Under the pieces are notes generated by a model, which did not search any database, had not been told where the DNA came from, and saw only the letters and a list, made by a program, of their open reading frames with translations. From assembly GCF_014529535.1 (NCBI RefSeq), contig NC_050735.1, positions 4,030,001 to 4,094,000 of the forward strand: DNA of 64,000 nt, read 5' to 3'. Each line of letters starts with the position of its first letter. Within the stretch, counting starts at the first letter, position 1. The translations under genes were made by a program, and so were the position numbers. Positions 22,634 to 34,800 of the stretch are shown here, one piece after another. The stretch is from Bradysia coprophila (taxonomy: Eukaryota; Arthropoda; Insecta; Diptera; Sciaridae).

Positions 22634-24641
22634 ATCTACTACAATTTCACACAAGAAGTACCATTTTCATCATTTATAAGTAATCTATTATTACTCACTG
22701 TACCCCCGGAAAATATGTCATCACATCATAGACGTGAACATTAAAACTAATATGAAACTATCAAGTCAGTTTTCTTTTTCTTGTTTTATTTACTTCAACT
22801 ACATATATCTATAAATTGATAATCTTCTTCCATATCTATCATAGTGTTAACAGTTTCCAGCACAAACGTTGTAACATACTGATCGCAATTCAAATACTTA
22901 CTTATATCGTAATCATATTCAATTCACCATACAACAACTTATCAAATTAAGACTTTTTATCTTAAACGAACGTGTGTATTGTTTTCGAATTGATATAGAC
23001 TCTTAGATTCACACATTCACGCATATAAAATGCTTATTTTTCAAGTTTAAAAGATAAGTTAGGAAAATATATGGGATCGACAATCAAACATTGTAAAGAG
23101 TGTTCGAGTGTGTATTCGGTTGGTTTTAATGTTTAGTTAGCAACGACATTTCCATACAGCACATTAAGGCCATTTCTGTTTGGAGATACATTTTTTTCAT
23201 TTATTTCAATAAAAATAGGTAAAGATATTGTCTTGTGGTTTAATCGGATTTATTATGGGAAAGTAAAATTGAAAAAAGCCCGTCAAAAGAACTGTCTCAA
23301 TATGTGACCTGTTTTGCTAAATAAAATATTTAAAAAAAATCAGACAATATAATATTCGGAACGTTCATACCATAGGTTATGGAGTTTGGTTAAATAAAAC
23401 AATTTGTTTTGTGACCTTAAAGAACTATATCGCGAATTAATTCACTCATTCGACTGAGAAAAAAACAACATTGTATGTGGTCAACACATATACTTTCTAG
23501 TCAACAGTCTCCGGCAATTGCTTTACTTATGTGGTTTTTAGAATCGAATTTTTTATTGTTAACTTTTTCGATCATTAGAAATTAATAAGAAAAAATAAAT
23601 TAAATAAAAAAGAACTGAAATGCACACAGAAATGTGCTACACATTTGATTCGAATGTGAAAAATATTTTAATTTGATATTAGAAGGTCAGACAATATGGT
23701 TAAAAGTCTGATACAGAACCACCTGAGTCATTACATTTCCAGTGGAATGAACTGTGTGTGTTACAATTGCGATTGTCTTTTTGTTGTCCAGTAAGTGATT
23801 GTGTCGAAAGCAGACAAATTAATTATGGCACAAAGTGCAGACAAATTTATTTAAATTACTTGGCAAAAAATCAAATTAAAAAGGCCCGCCATACCGAACA
23901 ATCTAAAGAAAAAAAAACTGGTTATCTCATTTTCGGATTAAATTATTATCTAAGATCGCGTTTCAATGGAACTTGCGTGGCATAAATGTTATGTTGAACA
24001 GGAACAGGAATAATAAGCTAGGAAGTTTAATGTTAATAACACGTACAAGGTTACAGGTCACAGTAAAATTTCATTTCATGATTTCATTTTTTGAATTATT
24101 TAAGAGTTTGAGCGATAAAAAGATGGACTGACAGCCACGTCTATTAATTCCAGAGATTTCCGATCGATGTATGAAATTTGACATCAATCGGATAACGATT
24201 TTGCGGAAAATTTTTGAAACAATTTGTAGAACATTTTAGATTGTCGATTAAGACAAAACACAGAATGAAATGGCCACATTACGCCTGATAAAATGTAGCA
24301 AAAGCAAAATCGTTTGTTTGTTTAGCTTCTTGTTACTGAACAAAGACTATGGTCACGAATATATGAAAGAATCTACTCCTTCTACTGTTCGCAGTAAATC
24401 TAACTTTAGCTTACAAATTGTAATCTTTCAAGTTTATCATAAGGACAGCTATTAAATCTGTTACTCAACTAGATATTTCAGACAGAATGAAAAATCTATT
24501 ACTTCATTTATGTTCACATGGATTTTGCTATATTCAAGGCTAGTTAATCGATGTTGCCCACATATGTCGGTAGACTTTCTGAAAAAGGCCTTATCACTTC
24601 GTCATAGCATGATTACCACCTTCGAATGTCTTTACCTACTC

Positions 24642-24809
24642 CAGGACAGGAATTACTGCATTTCTCTATTCTCTTCTCTATTTTCTACCATCAAATCTGT
24701 GCACAGAAAACGTACAAAATGTGTATGTAATGTTCCGTACATTTTCTGTGCACAGATTTGATGGTAGAAGAGAAGAGTATAGAGAAATGTAGCCGTAATT
24801 CATCTCCTG
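24642..24809. mobile_element. Foldback/MITE with CAGGA...TCCTG ends
   Basis: Long arms (GAATTACTGCATTTCTCTAT, CTACCATCAAATCTGTGCAC and AGAAAACGTAC on the left, complemented on the right) are flanked by CTACTC (24636-24641 and 24810-24815). The loop is about 15 bases. It is non-coding. Confidence 0.75.
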
Positions 24810-24908
24810 CTACTCCATCCACAGAACTAATTGTATCATCTAGCAGTTATTTTAGAATAACGAAAAAAATTCATTTCAAGCATACAGCAACTGGATAAAC
24901 ACTAAAAC

Positions 24909-27059
24909 ATGTCCGCTAACCCGAAACCTTCAGTTATGAAACAGGCAGCTATGCAAATCACTGCTGGAGGCTCAGCAGGATTCATAGAAGTGTGTTTAAT
25001 GCATCCGTTAGATGTAGTGAAAACCAGGCTTCAATTACAAATTAAAAAACCACTTGGCGGTGGTAACACAGTAAGATTTTTAATTCTTAGTCAGATAATT
25101 CTGGCGAGTTTACCCAAAACAACTTATTGCATTTGTGTCTTTGCTTTTAAAGGGCTTGAATGGCATTAAGCTTTTTTTGCATTCCACTTTTACAATGGAA
25201 TCGAAAAGAAGGTAAGAGCTTTTTAAAGCTCTCCAAAGCACACAGCCATTGCGATACGGTGTTTTTCCTTACCACGACATAAGTACAATGTTCCATTCTC
25301 TTATAAACCCTTTTTTACGATTCAGGTGTATTACAATGGTGTGTTCGATTGCTTCTCAAAAATTGCTAGACAAGAGGGTATACTGGCCGTCTACAAAGGA
25401 ATTATTCCACCGATTTTAGCGGAAACACCGAAGCGAGCCACCAAATTTGTGTGCTTTGAACAGTACAAGACCGGGCTGCAGAAAGCTCTTGGATATGATA
25501 AAGCTACACCTTTAGTATGTGAATATTATGCAAAGAATTGAGTGAATTTAAGTGTTCTAATGTTCGGTCAAATTAAAGATTTATTCGTTGGCAGGATTAG
25601 GTTCGGGAGTCACAGAAGGTAAACTGATTTATTGTGTAGTAAATTTTATAAGCCAAAAATCAAAAGAAATTCGCTTACAGCATTCGTTGTGAATCCATTT
25701 GAGGTAGTAAAAATATCACTGCAGGCTGACACAGCAAAGTGAGTATTGTAAGAATTTTGGAAATTTATTTGTTAATCGATCTCCTTCTATTATGAAATCT
25801 CAACAGAACGACTTCTTCGCCATCAACAATGATCGTTGCCAAGGAAATTATTAAACGCGGAGGCATCGGTTTGAATGGACTAAATAAAGGCCTCACCTCG
25901 ACAATCGGTCGTAATGGAACATGGAATTTAATTTATTTTGGCTTTTACCATAGCGTGAAGGACAGTGTTCCCCAGTGTCAGGTAAACATTTAATTAAAAA
26001 CATATCTTTCATCGATAAATAACATAAGACATATTATACCATGTGTATAGTACACAGTGCACCTACACACAATATGTGTATTATGTTATCCAAGCGACAG
26101 TGGTGACTGTATGCTGAATATATATGTGCATGAATAAACTCGTAATAAGACAATTTCCCTATTTATTGCACACAATTCAATCGAACTGCATTTACGATGT
26201 CATATTGAAGCGAAGAGTTACACAAAATTACAAAGAAATGACGAAATTGAATTTATATTAAAATTGCATTTCGTCTTCTTGTGATTTTAGAATCCAACCG
26301 CTGATTTCTTCCGCAAAACTGGAATTGGTTTCGCTTCAGGTGAATAGAGAAAATTGATCAGAAATTTTATTGATTCAAGTTAATCGATGGCCTCTGTCTG
26401 TCTCTCGTTGCGCTAAACAGGTACAATTGCTAGCATTGCTAATATACCGTTTGATGTGGCAAAATCAAGAATTCAGGTACGGATATCATAAATGATTGGA
26501 TGTGATGTTATGTGTGCGTATGTTTCACATTTAGTGAACGTTATCGTTTTCATCAATTCAAATCATGCTCCATGCATTCGATTATAATTTTCTTGTGGAA
26601 TATTTAAGTGAAAATGCACAAGCATGACATCACATTCATATCCACTTATCGGCAATATAATTGAAGATTTCGGCAGGTATATTATGAATGCAATAACCGC
26701 GAAACAAAAATCGCTGATTTATCATTGGTATCGCGACAAAAAAAATTTGATCAAAGAAATTAAAAGTGAAATTATCGGTTTCTGCTAGCCAATGGGAATA
26801 TTAATTCGGTTTTTCATGTTCGATTTATTGAAATAGAAAAATTTGCGACAAATTCCATTTGCAGGGACCACAACCAGTTGCCGGTGAAATTAAATACAAG
26901 ACGTGCATGAAGACCATTTTTATTGTGGCGAGAGAAGAGGGTTTCGGTGCACTGTACAAAGGACTGGTGCCGAAAGTGATGCGTCTGGGCCCGGGTGGAG
27001 CGATTATGTTGATTGCATATGATTATGTTTATGAATTTTTACAGCATCAGTTTCCGTAG
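24909..27059 (+). CDS. Mitochondrial 2-oxodicarboxylate carrier (SLC25A21/ODC family)
   Basis: Eight exons: 24909-25070, 25326-25514, 25579-25618, 25681-25738, 25807-25981, 26291-26339, 26421-26476, 26865-27059; every junction is GT-AG and the phases close to 307 residues, normal for a mitochondrial carrier. Three repeats each carry a PxDxxK-type signature: MHPLDVVKTRLQ, VNPFEVVKISLQ, NIPFDVAKSRIQ. Family-specific strings include AGGSAGFIEVCLMHPLD, GIIPPILAETPKRATKF and GLNKGLTSTIGRNGTWN. The family exchanges 2-oxoadipate and 2-oxoglutarate across the inner membrane in lysine and tryptophan breakdown. The start at 24909 gives the MSANPKPS N-terminus typical of the family. AATAAA follows at 27073-27078. 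Confidence 0.95.
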
Positions 27060-27078
27060 GGAATTGATTTCGAATAAA

Positions 27079-27757
27079 GGAATTTTGTTGTAATTATAAT
27101 TATTCAGTGTTTTGAATAGGGAAGATGTTGTGCCCTTGAGAAGTGTAGTGGACAACGGTTTCACAAAACGAAAGCCGATTTTTTCGTGATTTTTTCTTTT
27201 GTGAACTGTTAAAGACAAAGTTTACAAAGAGGGACCGGTTGTCTTAATGTACACCGTACGTCAAAATATTTTATTTTCTTACATATTTTGCTATATAAGA
27301 CACCCCACTACAGTCTAAACACACTACAGTCATTGATAGTTCATTAGTGATGCGTTGCCAAACACTGTCTCTATAGATTCAAACCCATATTCAAGATGCA
27401 TTTCTACAAAAAAAAAGTTCGCCGACACATTTCCGACTTGTCATTAAAATTTCTGTACTCACCCCAACATTGCAAGTTATATCGTCGCCATATTTCTGTT
27501 TGGAAAGATGTACTTGGCGACTGTGCCCCAGCACGGAAACATCTCCAATTTTTCCGCCGTATACATAGCAATACTCGCCCTAAGGACACGTTTACTCAAT
27601 TGAAATTTGTTTCAAAGAGATTGAGACACGTCTTTGGATATCACTCGAAAGCCTACAAAACTCACCAGAAACCTATCCAGAAAATTTGGTCCTGCACCCA
27701 AGGTGCAAAAATTCAAGAATACTTCCGTGATGCATTTGGATGAATCGGTTGGATCGA
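27079..27757. other. Spacer with unsupported open frames on both strands
   Basis: A 115-codon plus frame (27396-27743) rich in Lys/His/Arg and an overlapping minus frame both cover this stretch. Neither has a signal, domain or splice context that decides between them. Nothing else is seen. Confidence 0.4.
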
Positions 27758-28081
27758 CTAAACGTGGCACGGGGCAAATAGCTGCACTGCTTTTACGCAA
27801 GTACTTAGAGTGAAGATTTGGTCAATTATTTTCTGATCTGATACCACTTCGAGCTCGACTGCAGGTGCTTTAATTACCTCTTCGGACATCGGTACATGAC
27901 AGTCAACTAGCTGTTGCCATAAAGTCGTATTTTTTCGGTTTTCACATAGAATTCCGGCGGCTTTGTTGAATTGATCGACAGTTATACATTCAGGAATTGG
28001 TCGAACCACCAAAATAGTTCCTAAATTCAGACTGATTTGCTGTAAAATGCACGTCACCAGTATCAGTAAGGAATTTCTCAT
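27758..28081 (-). CDS. Possible small secreted Cys-containing protein
   Basis: 107 residues from the ATG at 28081, chosen over an ATG 15 codons upstream because MRNSLLILVTCILQQISLNL then reads as a signal peptide. The rest has spaced cysteines (PECITV, GILCEN, VDCHVP, STCVKA, APCHV) and acidic/valine-rich stretches, loosely like odorant-binding or other small secreted insect proteins, but I do not recognise a family. Its frame ends just before an unrelated AT-rich stretch. It lies between the carrier and mRpL17 and is read in the same direction as mRpL17. It could also be a chance frame, or the first exon of a longer gene using the GTAAAA at about 27801. Confidence 0.4.
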   Translation of the reverse strand: MRNSLLILVTCILQQISLNLGTILVVRPIPECITVDQFNKAAGILCENRKNTTLWQQLVDCHVPMSEEVIKAPAVELEVVSDQKIIDQIFTLSTCVKAVQLFAPCHV

Positions 28082-28411
28082 TTTTTTGAAGCTCTGAATT
28101 AGACTAATTGACGACCAACGATGCAATGAAATTCAATAGAAACTGTGTAGGTGTATACTACGTACGATGTAACGTCGTACCTACCTGTAGCATCACGAAA
28201 AAGGTATAAATTCTATGTAAAACATAGAATTATTGGTCACGATCTTGGATTATCTTTGTCATAGTCACGAAGTAGTCTACGAAACAATACTATAGTCTCA
28301 ATCTACGTATGCCTGCATCGATGCCTTGGTTGTTTTTATTTTCATAACTGCGGTTCAATTGGCCTTCTTAAAGCCAACAATGCAAACACCGTTCGCTCGA
28401 GCTCTCTAAAT

Positions 28412-28417
28412 TTTATT
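28412..28417 (-). terminator. Polyadenylation signal of mRpL17
   Basis: AATAAA on the minus strand, about 28 bases past the mRpL17 stop codon. Confidence 0.6.
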
Positions 28418-28444
28418 TTTGGCTATAATCATCAGATGAACATT

Positions 28445-29150
28445 CTATGCTTTCTTGTCGACTTCTTTCGAATCTACACTATCCGCTTCTCCCGTTTGTG
28501 ATCCATTAACAACTGATTCCTTCGATTCAACAAGCGTTTTACTATCAGCCGTCAGCTTCGCAGCAATTTCCGCATATTTCTCATGTCGATACTGCTTTTT
28601 TGCCTCATCAAATAGCACGTTGTGAATGAGTCCACGATTTGCGGATAAATCTGGTTTGACCGATGGATACGGATTGCCACGAAGTTCCAGTATCGCTCGC
28701 TTGTGTTCGGTTTTGGGACCGGGATACTCTCTGGGTGCTTTGTACATGCGGGTATAAGACACTTGACAGTTGGCAAATCGCGGAACCAACACTTTGAACA
28801 ATTTATGAACTAATTGCTTCTCCAGCACCCAATATGTAGCCACATCCATTGTGGCCTTATGACAATCACCATGCCGAATCGCATCAGATATTAACTGTAA
28901 TCCGTTCGGCGTATTAAGGTTTCTGAGTCTGACACAATGAAATAAGACTTACCCGTTCGGCGTATCCTCGGGCCTCGTGAGCCCTATCATAATTCATTTC
29001 AATCCGTTCATGTTTCAGCAAAGCAGTTACGGTTTTTCTCAGTTTTAATAATCGCCCTTCTGGACCTTTAGGACTACTTAGTTTGCGAGGCCTAAGCGGT
29101 ATGGCAACACGCAACTGGGACATAAGTTTCGTTACTTCCGCTTGATTCAT
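28445..29150 (-). CDS. mRpL17: Mitochondrial ribosomal protein L17
   Basis: Two exons, 29150-28953 and 28894-28445, joined in phase 0 across a 58-nt intron, giving 215 residues. The N-terminal half carries the bacterial-L17-type core: SQLRVAIPLRPRKLSSPKG, EGRLLKLRKTVTALLKHERI and EARGYAER followed by LISDAIRHGD, then WVLEKQLVHKLFKVLVPRF. A C-terminal extension is rich in Lys, Glu, Asp and Ser, as usual for insect mitochondrial L17. It is a large-subunit protein of the mitochondrial ribosome, near the tunnel exit by homology. The start MNQAEVTKLMSQLR matches the family. The intron's 3' end contains a 13-bp copy of the end of exon 1 (see findings). Confidence 0.93.
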
Positions 29151-31884
29151 CTTTGCTCAATGTAAAATTGTTGAATTTCTCAATTTTCTATATTTTTATT
29201 GATGTTACGTTACACCGGGTAGGAACTGTCTGAACTCATGCACACGGAACACAAACTGTCACAGTAAACAATGCAATGACATACAGATGTCACTTTCAAA
29301 ATTAAACATTCGTGCGCGACATATTCGACGGCTCTGAGAGCTTAAGGGAACAAAATGTTCTACATGTGTTCATTAATATGAACAGGTAGTGTTTGTGGAG
29401 TTGTATTTCATCATTTAAGAGGCATCGATGCTTAGCTAAAATTGTAGACTACATTTGCACGTCTCGTATTTCTATTTTGTTGATATCTTTTCATCAGAAT
29501 CCTTTTTAGCTTCAAAAAAAATTACTTTTGGTTGTAGTCGTTTGACAAGCTCTGAGAAGAGCGAGAAGAGTCTCACGGAGAGAATGTGTGGTGAAAGTCT
29601 TTTGTGGTGTTCCAAGTACGAATGGAAATATTTGTTGAACTATGGAATAATTGTAAGAACGGGATGGGATCGCTCAGCGGTTACTATCCTTTCATTAAAA
29701 TGAGCCCATGAATTTGTGTACATATGTCTAGACTAAATTTAGGCGGGATATCAGCTATGCGCCTAACTTTATTCAGAGTATTTGCACACTGAAAATTTCT
29801 TTGCCTAAAATGACCAAAATTAACAAAAATATCACGAAAATGTGTGACATGAGCACGTCCCCCAAGTGTTCAGTCATGCAAACAAAGCTGTTTTTATACG
29901 TCTATAGGGTTAAGATGAATCTTCACCTGATGGCAAATTTGTAGCCTACGTGTGGGCGCAAAAATATTTTATTTTTGAAAATAACTTTGGACGATGTTTT
30001 TTGGAAAAAGTACGTTTGGTGTTAGCTTTGTTTTGCATAAAGAATAGAAATGTTTGTGGTGATGTAATCTAGGTCACATAAAAATAAAACTCAAAATCTG
30101 TCAATTTTAGTGAAATAATGAGTTTTCTCTGACTTTAGTTACCACAACCATTTCTATTTTTCATTCAAAGCTAAAACAATTCAACCCAAACGATGTTGTT
30201 AGTATTTCCAGAATGGATGCGAGAGAAAAATTATCATCAAAAATATAGCTTTTTTGCGACCAAATATAGGCAACAAATTTACCAAGTGAAGATTCCTCTT
30301 AAACCACTACCACGCGCTTGTTTGGAACCAATGAACGTCAACACAAGGTATGGTCGAATGTCAAACTTTGTATGGAGCGGAGGACAGAGCGAGTTTGTTT
30401 ATAAGAAATCGCCATGTCTTCCGGTTGGTACGAACAGACCATACCTGGTTTATACTTTAATTGTTTGTAACGCTGGTTAAAAAAGATCGACTTTCTTGTA
30501 TGTACTATTATCAGGTCAACAATTTAAACTTGCTTGGGACGAAAAAAACAAAAAACTTCGATTTTCTAGCTTTTTAATTTATTTCGTTAATATTATACCA
30601 ACCCATTATATGTTTTGTAACTATATTTTGGAATCTATGTAGGTTATTAATGTAAAAATCGTTTCAATTTGTTTTGTTTTTCATTATACAAAATCAACAA
30701 CAATTAACTTTACGTCTATTATAACTGACAAATGACTTGGATATTGTTCAAAAATGAAAAAAAAAATTGTTAAGGTTTCCATCATCATACTTCAATATTA
30801 TAAATTTGCTAAATTCCTATCATCCGTACAAGCAGCTGTGTGTTGCTAACTTTCTCACTCTCAACCTCTATCTCGTACAATGTTTCATAGTTCCATCACA
30901 GTTGGCAAATCAATCAAAAATATACATAAGAACTTGATATGAATATGAATTGTTTAAAATTAAAAAAAAAATCTAGCGAAATATTCTCTATTTAAAATCA
31001 ACAGCAGAAGAAGAAGATAAAACGAAACAAAAAAAATATTTTTTAAACTCCACTGTACCGTATACACATCTCTTGTTTCTTGCTGATGTCCAATGACGAC
31101 ATCTAAACAATATTTACACGACGAAAAATAAAATATATTTCCAGAAACAATAACAAAAGAAAAAATTACACAAAAAAAATTCCATTTTAACTTAATCACA
31201 CCCGATGAAATACTCTTAGACACTTGCCACCGTTTGGCTTCAGATGGACTTTTAATTAATTGTAACACAAAAGCAATGTTTCCGTTGCATGGACACAGAC
31301 GACTAATCTTGATGATGCATCTATTTCGAATTCATTTTGCCGCTCTTATTGAAAGCCTTTCTTTAAGACATGCGGGTCAGTTGAAGTTCTAGGACTCAGA
31401 TCCGTTTGGCTTCTTTTAAAATGATTCTAATGCCAGAGCCCTAAGCTAACTTTCACTGTTTAGTGCAAAGACATTAGAAATATTAAAGTCATTGGTTTTG
31501 TGGGTATACCAAATTAAAGACAAGGAAAATAGCTCATTCTGAACAGAATTTCAAAATTAAAAATTTAATTTATGATTCCAGTGAATCCACAACTCATCAA
31601 CAATAAATATAATCTCTGTACCAACCACTATAAAACCCAGAGAATAGATCCGAATAAAATATAATGTGGAAGTGAATTGTTCACCATTCAAATTATGTGT
31701 GATACACCGATACTAAGTTAAATTCTTCCCATTTTTAATTTAGGTTTCAAAGGCCCTTCGTTGCAATGATTTAAGCTTCAATTCTATCAAAGGTAGAACA
31801 AAATCGATTTTATAATAAATTCAATGAAACTGTAAGCGACATGCCAATATTTCTGACGGATTAACTATGAACTAAGTGTCACTT
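29151..31884. other. Spacer between mRpL17 and Sec16
   Basis: No gene supported. It includes a dispersed repeat (29425-29580) and probably the Sec16 3' UTR next to 31884. Sequence near 30340-30440 (GACAGACCATACC-like blocks) is partly shared with 44530-44590. Confidence 0.5.
29425..29580 (+). repeat. Dispersed repeat D, copy 1
   Basis: TTAGCTAAAATTGTAGACTA, GATATCTTTTCATCAGAATC and GGTTGTAGTCGTTTGACAAG are shared in order with 32203-32370. It is non-coding; the second copy continues into a foldback. Confidence 0.6.
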
Positions 31885-34800
31885 TTACTGTTGGAAACCT
31901 CCAGCACCATGTTGAGCGGGATTGTAGAAATGTGTTGAATTCTGGAAATATATTTTTTTTAATTGGTTAGGAGATAAAGAGATGATCTTATGATCAGCTT
32001 TGGTTATCTTAAGGCCAGGTTAAGGCATTATACATGACAATGTAAACATTTAGCATGACCTTAATAAACAATGTTTTAAGGGAGTACTACCAACCTATCA
32101 CCTATCATCCTGATCATTTTATATTCCTAACTAGAATCCAGTGACTGAGGGATACAAAGAACTAAAAACGACTTTTGTGATTGAACAGAAGGCTTTAAGA
32201 GTACTTAGCTAAAATTGTAGCCTACATTTGTGAGCCTCGTATTTCATTTTTGATAATATCTTTTCATGAGAATCCTTTTAAAAAAATGTACGACCGCAAT
32301 TCCGAACACGAATGTGTTAGATTTAAATAAAAATTAGTTTTGGTTGCAGTCGTTTCACCAGCTCTGAGAAAATTGAGCAGTTTAACGAAATTTTCATAAA
32401 TTGCTCATTGTTCTCAGAGCTGGTCAAACTGCTACAACCAAATCTATTTTCTGTTGAAAGCTGACACATTAGAGCGTAGTCAGTCAAAATGTAGAATAGT
32501 GTTTGTACAATACGCAGAAATGATGTGTGAATTTGACACAGAGAGCTCAGAGTTTGTTAACTAGAGAGAGTATTGCTTCAACTGAAGAAATATTGTCAGT
32601 GATCATATCACCATAATCTCATTAAATATAGATACAGGGAAATATCAAGTGAATTCACATCATCCACAGGGGATGTCAGTGAAATTTAAACATGAAGTTG
32701 CTTCAACAGTTGTTCACTTATACAAACTGCTGATACATCTATTGTTTACAGCTGCCACTCACTTGTAACTATTTTACCCGTAATTATTAGCACTGGTATG
32801 ACTAGACTAGCTGAATCAAATTCATGCATTAATTTCAATGATGTCACCTGTAGTAAATAAAACAAACGAAAATTCTAATTTTTAGCTGAATCTATCGTTA
32901 GAACCTGGCCTCGGAATGTACTTATATGCTTATGTCGATCAAGATTATTGGAAACTAGACCACGGCCTATTTTTTTTAAAATTTGGAAATATTTGTCAAA
33001 GCTACCCAAAATTTATCAATAATAAATTTAGCAAATTTTGGGAAGTTTCGGTAATGTTTCGGATAAAAACTTATCAAAAATATGCTCTGAACCAGAACTC
33101 CAGTGAAGGGTTCATTAAAGACGATTCTTACAAAACTATCTCCAGGTTTTGCATGTTAGAGTAACTGTCATCTCTAGAAGACCGGGCTTATTTTTCGAAA
33201 CTCTTGCAATTTTCCTAAATATTCTGTTTAAAAGACTCTGCTAGAAGGCTTTGCCTAAAAAGTGGCTCGAATATTTTGTGTTCCTGTCTCCAACACAGAG
33301 TCAAGACTCGTAGATGCTAAATATAATCGAATGAATGTCTCTCAGATACTTACATCTACTTGCTGGGATTGACCGTCACCAATTGCGGGCGCAGCTCCGG
33401 GAACAAAGTAACCACTCTGTGGTATCGATGGTATTGGCACTGTTGGTGCCATTATCGGTTCGATTGGTTTTGCCGGTGCACCAGACGGATTGAACACATC
33501 AACGTAAGACTTTTTTAATGCTACAAATCGCAAAGAGGCAAAGGATTTTTGGTCAAAAAAACGAACGAAAAAAAACGAAACAAAAAATAAAATTAAAAAA
33601 AAAATCATGCGAACGATAATTACTTCGGTTTCTTTGCATTTTAAACATATTTGACTGCAAATTGGGAACCTTTGTCGCTTCACCACCGGTCGACGGATTC
33701 GCTGTTGGCATTGATCGCACGGGTTGATCGAAACCAGTTGATGCCGGTGGTAAATTAGTGGGAACGGGATTCGGATTCGAATATTTTTCATGCGACAAGG
33801 GCTGTGTTAGGGGTGGATTAGCACTATGTGGTGGTTGACTGTTGGCAGCTAGGTCTGCCATTTTGGGAGGTGGCCTAAACTGTTCACTTTCATCGGCATC
33901 CCCATCCGTGTTTACCCATTTTTTCTTGTCAGGATCCCATACAATCTTAAAGTGGTCGGTTAGTCAAATATTAGAAGTCAAAATCGGTGTGATATGGGTG
34001 TTAAGGCGAAATGAAATGTCTTACAGAGGGATTTTTATCATCCGGCAAAATCATTTGATTTTTCGGTTTCAGAGAGAGTTTATTCCAAATACCACCGAAC
34101 CAGCCGCTGTTTGAATTTGCACTAGAAGAGAAATGGGACGTTACAGTTTTCGGTTTTTGTTCTTTTAAAATTGGAAATTTTTTGTTTTGTTTTATCAAAA
34201 TGTGCTAACCTTTGACTTTGAACTTTCGTGGCGTTAGACTGTTCTTTGCGTGCTTCGTCAGACGAATTTTGTTGCTTGGTCGGGGCTGACGAGGCGGCTG
34301 GCGGTGGATCGTCATAAAAGCCAGGCTTATTTGAAATGGAATTTGGCATGGAGATAGACGGTTTCGGTAGCTACAAATGAAAAATGTTAAAAAATAAATT
34401 TAAAAATTAAAAAACGAAAGGAAAAAAAATCAAAAAAAATTTCGCGCTGTGTAACGACTAGTCGGTTAGGTATAATAAATAAATTAGAAACACAATCATT
34501 CATTGAGATTGGCTAGGCCGAAGGATAAGGGTCAACACTACATCTGTTATCATCATGATCAACCATCAAGTTAAACGTTAGTCCTATGGTCCTACCAACT
34601 AAATTTTGTTAAAAAGAATCTGCCAATCTGAATTTGGTGTGGCAAATGTAGAACTTCTCTTGGTTCATTTATAGTTAGAAAAGCATTAGCGAGTTCCTCC
34701 AACTTTCATTCATTTATGGAAGAACTTCAGCGATCACTTGGTGTCTTGAGAAAGAACTGATCCAATTGCAGATTAAAGACACAGATTGATTACAACTACT

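Larger units (their letters stand above)
21374..24908. other. Gene-free AT-rich spacer
   Basis: No coding region is supported. It contains two adjacent hairpins (22447-22514, 22519-22633), a looser inverted repeat around 22300-22365 with the GGCGTAGCC apex, and the element at 24642-24809. Confidence 0.55.

Noticed and set aside
27396-27743. 115-codon plus-strand Lys/His/Arg-rich frame
   Set aside because: No family features and overlapped by an equally open minus frame; left as unsupported.
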